In this document: in pieces, positions 15,569 through 22,587 of the stretch | Layout: each line of letters starts with the position of its first letter | How positions within the stretch are numbered: the first letter of the stretch is position 1 | NCBI GenBank assembly: GCA_964586145.1 | Contig: CAZPHH010000048.1 | Location: 1-34,898, forward strand | DNA length: 34,898 bases | Direction of reading: 5' to 3' | Source: JAFGJQ01 sp964586145 | GTDB lineage: Bacteria > Planctomycetota > Phycisphaerae > UBA1845 | Translations under genes and position numbers: made by a program | Notes under the pieces: model-generated | The model's input: the letters and a program-made list of their open reading frames with translations, nothing else | Told to the model about the DNA's origin: nothing | Databases searched by the model: none

Positions 15569-16492
15569 ATGTCGACGGTGAAGCACTCGCCGACCTCCGG
15601 CATGGCCGGAACCGGGCCGTTGGACGACGCCGACGAGGACGCCGGCCACCCCGCGGCGCCGGTAACCGCCGATGACACGACTCCCTACGCCCGCGCGGGG
15701 GGCCGCGGCTGGCTGGCGATGTGTTTCTGGGTGTTCGGGGCCAAGCAGCAGCGGTTGACGTATCTGTCTCTCATCGGGCCCTCCGCGGCGTCCACGCGGT
15801 TCTTCCGTATCAACCTGATTCTGTTGGCGCTGGCCGCGGCGGTGTTCGCCGTCGCCCATTTCGGCTGGCATGAGGTGGACCTGGACCCGGCCCTGGGGAA
15901 CAGCCTCACGGCGCAGCCCGCCGGTCGCGGATGGGTGAAGATTGTCAGTCACGCGGACGACGTGCCGCTACGACGGGGCGTGCTGACTCCGGCCGCCATC
16001 TGGTGGAACCTGCCGCAGGCCGTCATCGGGGCGGCCGCCACGTTTGTGATCGCCTGCCTGGGCGGTTGGCTGCTGCTGAGCCTCGCGACGCGCGGAACGT
16101 CACATGCGCTGGCCGACCCGTGCCGGGAACAGGGCCGATATGCGGCCGCCATCCGCTACAGCTCCGCGTGGGTCTTGTGGTTGCTGGCGGCGGGCATCGC
16201 GTCTGTGCTGTTGCTGTCGGCCCACGTGAAAGAGGTCACCCAATGGTCGTTTGCCCCGTCTCGCGTGGGCGCGTACAGTGCCGTGACGGTGATCGCGTCC
16301 GTCGGGATGCTCGCCTGGTGGTTCTGGCTGATCCGGTCCGCGGGAACGGGCCCCGGCCCGACCCGCTCCCGCGCGGTCCTGTACTTCGCGTTGTGGATGC
16401 CGCTGACCGGCGCCGCCGTCACCGTCGCCGCCGTCTTGGGCGTGCATTACGGCACGAGGTGGGTATTCGGCGCGTTGAATCTGCACTGGTAG
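15569..16492 (+). CDS. Five-helix membrane protein of unknown function
   Basis: A 307-residue protein with a polar, acidic first 50 residues and about five transmembrane helices (near 80-97, 148-172, 196-216, 230-252 and 268-290). The first helix follows the conserved-looking KQQRLTYLSLIGPSAASTRFF. No transport or enzyme motif is recognised. The ATG at 15569 has GGGAG seven to eight bases upstream and is preferred over a TTG two codons earlier. It sits ten bases before guaA, so it is probably co-transcribed with it. A Yip1-like fold is one possibility, but I cannot support it beyond helix count. Confidence 0.75.
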   Translation: MSTVKHSPTSGMAGTGPLDDADEDAGHPAAPVTADDTTPYARAGGRGWLAMCFWVFGAKQQRLTYLSLIGPSAASTRFFRINLILLALAAAVFAVAHFGWHEVDLDPALGNSLTAQPAGRGWVKIVSHADDVPLRRGVLTPAAIWWNLPQAVIGAAATFVIACLGGWLLLSLATRGTSHALADPCREQGRYAAAIRYSSAWVLWLLAAGIASVLLLSAHVKEVTQWSFAPSRVGAYSAVTVIASVGMLAWWFWLIRSAGTGPGPTRSRAVLYFALWMPLTGAAVTVAAVLGVHYGTRWVFGALNLHW

Positions 16493-16502
16493 CCCCTGCC
16501 CC

Positions 16503-18053
16503 ATGGAACCACAGACGATTGCCGTTCTGGATTTCGGGAGTCAATACGCTCAGTTGATCGCGCGCCGCGTGCGTGAGAACAGCGTACACAGCGTGCTCTG
16601 CCCGCCCGACGTGTCGCCGGACGACCTGCGCCGGCTGAACGTGGCGGGGCTGATTCTCTCGGGCGGGCCGTCCAGCGTGTACGCGGCCGGCGCCCCCGCC
16701 TGCCACCCGGGCATTCTCGATCTGGGCGTTCCGGTGCTGGGCATCTGCTACGGCATGCAACTGACCTGCCGCATACTCGGCGGCGAGGTCGGGGCCGCGC
16801 ATTCACGCGAGTACGGCCGGGTGCGGCTGCACGTCGATGACGCGGGCGGTATCCTGGCCAACGTCCCGTCGCCCAGCACGGTGTGGATGAGCCACGGGGA
16901 CGTGGTGGACCGGATGTCGGACGACTTTGAGGCGATGGCCCACACGGAGTCGTGCCGGTTCGCCGCCGTTCGGCATCGGACGCGTCCGATCTACGGGCTT
17001 CAATTTCACCCGGAGGTGACGCACACGCCCAGCGGCTCGCAGATTCTGCGCAACTTCGTGTACGACGTCTGCGGCTGCCAGGGAACGTGGACGCCGGCCA
17101 GCGTGGTCGAGCGGACGGTGGAAGACGCGCGCCGGCGCGTGGGGCCGGACGACCGCGTGATCTGCGGGCTCTCCGGCGGCGTGGATTCCAGCGTGACGGC
17201 CGCCCTGCTGCACCAGGCCATCGGGGGCCGGCTGGTCTGCATCTTCGTGGACAACGGGCTGATGCGCAAAGGCGAGGTCGGGCTGGTGGAGGCCACCTTC
17301 CGCGAGCACTTCCGCATGGACCTGCGCGTGGTGGACGCGGCAGACGCCTTCCTGCGCGAGCTGGACGGCGTGGCGGACCCGCAGCAGAAGCGCATCATCA
17401 TCGGGCGGGAGTTCATCGAGGCGTTCCAGTCGGAGGCCCGCACCATCCACAACGCGAAGTTCCTCGCCCAGGGCACGCTGTATCCCGACGTGATTGAATC
17501 CGGCCACAGCCTGGCCGGCACCGCGGCCAACATCAAACTGCACCACAACGTCGGCGGGCTGCCCGCCGAGCTGGGTTTCGAGTTGATCGAACCGCTGCGC
17601 GACCTGTTCAAAGACGAGGTTCGACGCGTCGGCCACCTGCTCGGGCTGCCGAAAGACATGGTGTGGCGGCACCCGTTCCCCGGTCCCGGGCTGGCCGTCC
17701 GCGTGATCGGACCCATCACCCGTCCGGCCCTCGATTTGCTTCGCGAGGTGGACGCCATTCTGCTGGAGGAGATCCGGGCGGCGGGCTGGTACGACAAGAT
17801 CGCCCAGGCGTTCGCCGTGCTGCTGCCCATCAGCACCGTCGGCGTAATGGGCGACGACCGCTCCTACGCCGGGCAGCACGTGGTCGCGATCCGGGCCGTG
17901 GAATCGCACGACTTCATGACGGCCGACTGGGTCCGCATCGATTCGGACGTGCTGGCGGCCATTTCATCCCGCATCATCAACGAAGTGCGCGGCGTCAACC
18001 GGGTCGTCTACGACATTTCGAGCAAACCGCCGGCAACGATTGAGTGGGAATAG
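16503..18053 (+). CDS. guaA: GMP synthase (glutamine-hydrolysing)
   Basis: Converts XMP to GMP using glutamine and ATP. The N-terminal class I amidotransferase has the catalytic triad C82 (VLGICYGMQL), H169 and E171 (LQFHPEVTHT). The ATP pyrophosphatase domain has the P-loop SGGVDSS at 224-230. The C-terminal dimerisation domain ends with DISSKPPATIEWE, the usual family ending. At 516 aa the length is normal. The start ATG has no convincing Shine-Dalgarno (upstream is GCCCCTGCCCC), so translation may rely on coupling to the preceding gene, ten bases away. It ends the guaB cluster and faces the DUF2891 gene convergently. Confidence 0.98.
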   Translation: MEPQTIAVLDFGSQYAQLIARRVRENSVHSVLCPPDVSPDDLRRLNVAGLILSGGPSSVYAAGAPACHPGILDLGVPVLGICYGMQLTCRILGGEVGAAHSREYGRVRLHVDDAGGILANVPSPSTVWMSHGDVVDRMSDDFEAMAHTESCRFAAVRHRTRPIYGLQFHPEVTHTPSGSQILRNFVYDVCGCQGTWTPASVVERTVEDARRRVGPDDRVICGLSGGVDSSVTAALLHQAIGGRLVCIFVDNGLMRKGEVGLVEATFREHFRMDLRVVDAADAFLRELDGVADPQQKRIIIGREFIEAFQSEARTIHNAKFLAQGTLYPDVIESGHSLAGTAANIKLHHNVGGLPAELGFELIEPLRDLFKDEVRRVGHLLGLPKDMVWRHPFPGPGLAVRVIGPITRPALDLLREVDAILLEEIRAAGWYDKIAQAFAVLLPISTVGVMGDDRSYAGQHVVAIRAVESHDFMTADWVRIDSDVLAAISSRIINEVRGVNRVVYDISSKPPATIEWE

Positions 18054-18087
18054 CAGTTGGGGGAGGGACGCGACGTCTGGAATTGCG

Positions 18088-18107
18088 AATCCCGGCGCGC
18101 CGGGATT
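18088..18107. terminator. 20-bp perfect palindrome between convergent genes
   Basis: AATCCCGGCG followed by its exact reverse complement, flanked on each side by TTGCGAA. It lies between the ends of guaA and the DUF2891 gene. No T-tract follows on either strand, so it may be a REP-like boundary rather than a textbook bidirectional terminator. Confidence 0.4.
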
Positions 18108-18140
18108 GCGAAAGAGCGGTGCGGGAATCCGGTCCATTCG

Positions 18141-19265
18141 CTATTTGACGTTCGAGGTCTTCCATCGTTCCGTCGTCAGGTACACGGCGAAGCTCCCCAG
18201 CCAGTGTCCGCCCTCGTAGTGCTGGTCGCGGAGTCCGGCCAAGCCGGCCAGTCGGTGCTCTCGGGCCGCGGCGCGCACGCGGGTGATCCGCGGGTCGGAG
18301 GGAGGCAGTCCGGCGGCGATGCCCTCCAGCATCCACGCCCGTGAGAGATTCAAACCATCGAGGTGGACCAGGTGTCCGTCCCGCTTGTCCGTGACCATCA
18401 CCGGCCGCAGCCATGCCGCGGGGTCTGCGGTAGCCAGGGACGGAAGAAACCCATCCAGCCACGCGGCGAACTCCGCGGGGCCGAGAACTCGCCGCATGAC
18501 GTCGGCCTCCGCAAGGATCGGCGAGAGGAACGCCTGCCCGTCCGGCTCATACGCAAGGTTTGCCCCACGATCGTGCAGGAAGTAGTGGCGTGCCCGCTGC
18601 GCCACCAGGTCGGCCATTTCCTTGTCGCCCCGGGAACGAGCCCAATCCAACACCAGCCCCATCGAAAAAGCCGTCTGCGTATGCTCGCCCGTCCGCACCG
18701 GATACGACAGCTTGGGCAGCCATGCCTTGAACCGCCCCGCCGATTCCTGTTCGAGCGGCCCCAGGCAGACGGCCCACTCCCGCGCCTGGGGATCGCTCCA
18801 CTCGTGCAGCTCGGCGCAGAGCTGCAGCAGCCAGGCCAGGCCGTACGGCCGCTCGAACAGCGCCCGGCCCTCGCCCCGCATGTATGCGACCTCGGCCGCA
18901 ATTTTGTCCTTCGTGAAGCTCCTGGCCAGCGCCGCCCGCGCCCGATCGGCAAACGGCGCCTCCGGATACATCCGGCAGAGCCGCACCAGCAGCCAGTGCC
19001 CGTGGACGGCCGAGTGCCAGTCATAGCAGCCGAAAAACACGGGCGTGAGTTCATGCGGCGTCTTCGCATCTTCCGCCGAGTTCATCACGTGCGAGATCTT
19101 GTTGGGATACTCCCGGTGGATGCAGGCCAGGGCCAGTTCCGCAAACCGCGCGGCCGTGGCCACGTCGAGTGTGTCCGCTGTTTCCGCCGCCTGACCGAGG
19201 CCTTCTTCCGTCTGCGCAAACGCGACGACACCGCCCACCACCAGACAAATGATTATCCGTCGCAT
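18141..19265 (-). CDS. DUF2891 family secreted protein
   Basis: A 374-residue protein with an N-terminal signal peptide (IIICLVVGGVVAFAQ). Family marks run throughout: FAELALACIHREYPNKISHV, FFGCYDWHSAVHGHWLLVRL, RPYGLAWLLQLCAELHEW, SYPVRTGEHTQTAFSMGLVL and HLDGLNLSRAWMLEGIAAGL, ending HYEGGHWLGSFAVYLT. The conserved His, Trp and Asp residues and helical repeat look suggest an alpha/alpha-toroid enzyme acting on sugars, but no activity is established for the family. AGGAG precedes the ATG by eight bases. It overlaps the upstream HEAT-repeat gene by 13 bp, so the two are co-translated and probably work in the same compartment. Confidence 0.9.
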   Translation of the reverse strand: MRRIIICLVVGGVVAFAQTEEGLGQAAETADTLDVATAARFAELALACIHREYPNKISHVMNSAEDAKTPHELTPVFFGCYDWHSAVHGHWLLVRLCRMYPEAPFADRARAALARSFTKDKIAAEVAYMRGEGRALFERPYGLAWLLQLCAELHEWSDPQAREWAVCLGPLEQESAGRFKAWLPKLSYPVRTGEHTQTAFSMGLVLDWARSRGDKEMADLVAQRARHYFLHDRGANLAYEPDGQAFLSPILAEADVMRRVLGPAEFAAWLDGFLPSLATADPAAWLRPVMVTDKRDGHLVHLDGLNLSRAWMLEGIAAGLPPSDPRITRVRAAAREHRLAGLAGLRDQHYEGGHWLGSFAVYLTTERWKTSNVK

Positions 19266-21205
19266 GATTGTGCTCCTCGGGTCGATGTCGCCTGCTCCCG
19301 CCGGACACGCCAGTATTCGCGCAGGCGGTCGATTTGCCAGCGGCGAAGGGGCTCGTCTTCAAACCAGTCGAAGGTCGGCGCTTCGGGATGGTAACGCCGG
19401 ATGATGTCGATGAAGCGGGCGTTGCGGAGGAATGATTCCACGTCCAGGCGACCGGGGCGGGTCAGCAGCAGGTCCATCGGCAGCGTGTCGCCCGCGTGGA
19501 GAAGCGCGGCATACAGCCCGACGCGGGGGAAGCTCGCGTTGCGGATGAACGGATCGAGCGCATCACGCACCGAACGATCCCCCAGCACCAGCCGGGCGCA
19601 GAGGTAGTAGCCGTGCGGCTTCCATTGGTCTTCGAGACGGTCGGAATTCGGGTCGGTGCGATCGGCGAGCCATTCCTTTAACGGCCGGCCTTCGACGGCA
19701 ACGTCCGCACGGCCGGCGAACGCCAGCGCCAGGGCCGCCGAGGCACGCGATCGCTCGTTGCCTTGAACAAGGAGGGCGGACAGGGCCGCCACCGGCGGAT
19801 CGGCGGCAGCCGCCAGGCGCAACGCTGCCAGATCGCAAATCACGTCCGACGGATGATCCAGCAGGTGCAGCAAGGCGTCCGCGCCCACGGCCGGGTCCAG
19901 CGCGAGTGCCGACGCCGCGGCCGCGTACTGAACCATCGGCTGGTCCGTCTCCTCCAACGCGATGTCGTGCATAAGCGGTAGAACCGAACGATCCCCGAGA
20001 ACCGCCAGAGCCTCGCTGGCCGCCGCGACCACGGCACCGTTGCCGCTCTCCAATCCAGCCTCCAGAACGTCTTGAACCGATGCGGCCGCGTCCAACTCCG
20101 CGCATCGGCCGATGGCATACAAGGCAGCCGGCTCCGCCTCGCCGGCCGGAATGGGCCCGCCCGCAAGAACCTGCTCCACCACGTCGGCCCACCCCCGCCG
20201 TCCAGCCGCGACGAGCACGCGCGACGTCAGCACGGGGTCCGCAGACTTCACCGCCTCGACCAAGGCTGCGGGTGCCGCGTCCGGCGGGCCTGGTTGGTGT
20301 CCGATCGCCCAGACGGCCATCGCCCGGACGCCCGGGTCGTCGTCCTCCGACACCAGGCAGACCAGCGCCGGGGCTGCCGCGGGCACCGGCCTCCAGCCGA
20401 ACGCCCAGGCAGCCGCCTCCCGGACGGGGGTGGCCGGATCGGACAGCAGTTCGGGGGGGAGGGCACGCCCCCGGGCAGAGGCGAACAGGACGGCCTCTCG
20501 ACGCACATCGCCGGAGGAATCCGCGTAACCTGCTGATAATAAACGGGTTAAAGCATCATCTTCCAGGCAACGTGCCGCCGCGCGCACGGCCTCCAGGCGA
20601 ACCAATTCAACCGGATCAGCCAGAGCGGACTCGAAGACCTCGTCCATAAGGGAGCCAGCCGGCCGGCCATAGTCGGCGAGCTTTCGGAGGGCTGCCTGTC
20701 GAGTGGCCGCTTCCGTGCTTCCAAGTCGCAGTCGCTCGCGTCGAACCAGGAAGCTCCAGCCCACGTGCGGCGGGCGCCACGCGCCGGACCGGCTGAGCCA
20801 CTCGGACAGCAACACGAACGCGGCGTCGTCGGCTTCTGAGAGGCGGTCCATCGCCACCGACCGGACGGTATCCGAGCGTTCCATCGCCCAGATGGCCATG
20901 CGGTCCACCAGGGCCCGGGTCTCCGGGGTGCCGACGGTCTGTTCCCGGAGCGCAGCGTCAATCCAGACGGCGGAGGCGTCCGCATCACGTAAGATCAAGC
21001 TGGAGAGAATGTTAAGTGCGTTTAAGCGGGTTGTCTCGTCGGGACTTCGCGCCAGCCGAGCGTAGTAGGCCGTCCGCACGATCGGCCATGCGATGACGCC
21101 CCCCAGCAGGCCGCAGAGGGCAATCATCATGACCAGGCTCGCCCGAGCGAGAATGGGCCGAGGCGATCGAGGGAGACCGGGAATACGGTGCCTTACGCGC
21201 CGCAT
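19253..21205 (-). CDS. Membrane-anchored HEAT-repeat protein
   Basis: A 650-residue protein with one N-terminal transmembrane helix (about 22-45) and a long run of alpha-helical repeats of about 30-40 residues. Repeats with typical HEAT phrasing include DPVELVRLEAVRAAARCL, SSGDVRREAVLFASARG, DPGVRAMAVWAIGHQPG and NGAVVAAASEALAVLGDRS. Such scaffolds bind other proteins, and some act as phycobilisome-lyase-like adaptors; no catalytic motif is seen. The C-terminal 100 residues (GYYLCARLVLGDRSV onward) are a different, less repetitive domain. GGAGG lies seven bases before the ATG. It is the first gene of a two-gene unit with DUF2891 and is divergent from the GT2 gene. Confidence 0.85.
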   Translation of the reverse strand: MRRVRHRIPGLPRSPRPILARASLVMMIALCGLLGGVIAWPIVRTAYYARLARSPDETTRLNALNILSSLILRDADASAVWIDAALREQTVGTPETRALVDRMAIWAMERSDTVRSVAMDRLSEADDAAFVLLSEWLSRSGAWRPPHVGWSFLVRRERLRLGSTEAATRQAALRKLADYGRPAGSLMDEVFESALADPVELVRLEAVRAAARCLEDDALTRLLSAGYADSSGDVRREAVLFASARGRALPPELLSDPATPVREAAAWAFGWRPVPAAAPALVCLVSEDDDPGVRAMAVWAIGHQPGPPDAAPAALVEAVKSADPVLTSRVLVAAGRRGWADVVEQVLAGGPIPAGEAEPAALYAIGRCAELDAAASVQDVLEAGLESGNGAVVAAASEALAVLGDRSVLPLMHDIALEETDQPMVQYAAAASALALDPAVGADALLHLLDHPSDVICDLAALRLAAAADPPVAALSALLVQGNERSRASAALALAFAGRADVAVEGRPLKEWLADRTDPNSDRLEDQWKPHGYYLCARLVLGDRSVRDALDPFIRNASFPRVGLYAALLHAGDTLPMDLLLTRPGRLDVESFLRNARFIDIIRRYHPEAPTFDWFEDEPLRRWQIDRLREYWRVRREQATSTRGAQSCDG

Positions 21206-21243
21206 GGAGACGCCTCCCCACGGGTCAGCCGAAGCGACGAGCG

Positions 21244-21290
21244 TTCAGACCGGGCGCAGAAGCGACCGATAAACGTGGGTACGCCGTACC
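21244..21290 (+). promoter_or_regulatory. Possible promoter and operator of the GT2-Rossmann gene
   Basis: TTCAGA at 21244-21249, an 18-bp spacer, then GATAAA at 21268-21273 (each 4 of 6 to consensus). A 13-bp inverted repeat, GGTACG-C-CGTACC at 21278-21290, sits just downstream of the -10, where a repressor could block transcription. Confidence 0.35.
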
Positions 21291-21303
21291 GCGGACACGC
21301 TGA

Positions 21304-22545
21304 ATGAGAGAACCACCGCTCATCACGGTCATTCTGGCCACGTACAACCGTCGTGAGGTGACACTGTCGACGCTGGCGCGGGTGGTCGCTTCCGCGGGGC
21401 CGAACTACGGCGTACACGTCGTGGCGGTGGACAACGGCTCGCGCGACGGCACGGCCGAAGCGATCAAGCAGCGTTTTTCCGACGTGACGGTGTTGCGTGC
21501 GCCGCGTAACCTGGGCAGTTGCGCCAAGGCGCTGGGGATTCCCCATGCGCAAGGGGAATACGTCGTGTTTCTGGACGACGACAGCCACCCCCGTCCCGGT
21601 TCGCTCTCGCAGATGCTGCATCACTTTGAGGCGAACCCCGACTTGGGCGCGGCCGGCTTCCGCGTGCATCTGCCGGACGGTTCGCAGGAGTCTGCCGCGC
21701 TGCCCGAGGTGTTCGTCGGCTGCGGTGTCGGGTTCCGGACGCGGGCCCTGCAGGACGCGGGCGGGCTGGACGGCGACCTGTTCATGCAGGCGGAGGAATA
21801 CCACTTGGCGTTCCGACTCGTGAATGCCGGCTGGTCCATTCGCCTGTTTGACGATCTGCACGTGGAGCATCTGAAGACCCCGCGGGCCCGTCGTCGCCGC
21901 CGCACGACGTTCCTGGACACGCGCAACAACCTGCTGCTGGCCGCCCGGTATCTGCCCGACCCATATTACACGATCTACGCGGAAGACTGGCGTCAGCGGT
22001 ATGGCTGGCTGGCCCGCTCGGCCGGTCACCGTTCGGCCTTCCTGCGCGGCTGGGTGGCCGGCGCGATGCGAGGCCGGCGTGACCGACAGGATGAGGTCTG
22101 GCGTCCTCAGCAACTGAGGCCGGCGGCCCTGGAAACGCTGTTCCGCCTGGAATTCGTGCGGCGAAAGCTCACAGAGCTGCACGCGGAGGGCGTCCGGCGG
22201 GTCGTGCTGGCCGACCTGGGCAAGAACGTGTACGCCTTTCACGCCGGGGCCGCCCAGGCGGGGATACAGGTATCGGCCATCGCGGACGACGGCTTTGCGG
22301 CTGCCGGTCGGTCCTACCGCGGCACGCCGGTGGTTCCACTGGAGCGTGTCGACGGATTGGCGCCGAACGCCCTGGTCATCGCCAACATGTCCCCCGTCCA
22401 CGCGAACCGGACGCGGCAGCGGCTTCTGCAGCAGTTTTCCCTGCCCGTTTTCGACTGGTTCTCACGTCCGGCGGTACCCGCTCCGACGGCAAATCGCGCT
22501 TTGCGAGCCGCCGCCATCCCGGCTACAATTCGGGACTTCGATTGA
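21304..22545 (+). CDS. GT2 glycosyltransferase fused to a C-terminal Rossmann-like domain
   Basis: The N-terminal GT-A domain (about 1-260) has VILATYNR, VDNGSRDGT (42-50) and the metal-binding DDD at 91-93, followed by AEEYHLAFRLVNAG with the likely catalytic acidic residue. The C-terminal part from about residue 295 (RRVVLADLGKNVYAFHAGA, then VSAIADDGF, GTPVVPLERV and ALVIANMSPVH) has the alternating strand-helix rhythm of a Rossmann domain. This resembles N-terminal parts of sugar O-acyltransferases or nucleotide-sugar sensing domains. A dinucleotide-type GxGxxG is not intact (ADLGKNVYA). The protein has no transmembrane segment. The fusion could couple sugar transfer to a bound nucleotide or sugar signal. 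The promoter of the next gene lies in its 3' end. Confidence 0.85.
   Translation: MREPPLITVILATYNRREVTLSTLARVVASAGPNYGVHVVAVDNGSRDGTAEAIKQRFSDVTVLRAPRNLGSCAKALGIPHAQGEYVVFLDDDSHPRPGSLSQMLHHFEANPDLGAAGFRVHLPDGSQESAALPEVFVGCGVGFRTRALQDAGGLDGDLFMQAEEYHLAFRLVNAGWSIRLFDDLHVEHLKTPRARRRRRTTFLDTRNNLLLAARYLPDPYYTIYAEDWRQRYGWLARSAGHRSAFLRGWVAGAMRGRRDRQDEVWRPQQLRPAALETLFRLEFVRRKLTELHAEGVRRVVLADLGKNVYAFHAGAAQAGIQVSAIADDGFAAAGRSYRGTPVVPLERVDGLAPNALVIANMSPVHANRTRQRLLQQFSLPVFDWFSRPAVPAPTANRALRAAAIPATIRDFD
22501..22529 (+). promoter_or_regulatory. Strong sigma70-like promoter for the EF-G-like gene
   Basis: TTGCGA, a 17-bp spacer, then TACAAT (5 of 6 to consensus). It lies inside the 3' end of the preceding glycosyltransferase gene. 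Transcription would start near 22536, giving a leader of about 50 nt before the ATG at 22588. Confidence 0.55.
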
Positions 22546-22587
22546 CCCTGAGGTCCCGAAAACCCCTGTTCTCCGCGGGAGGCGTCC

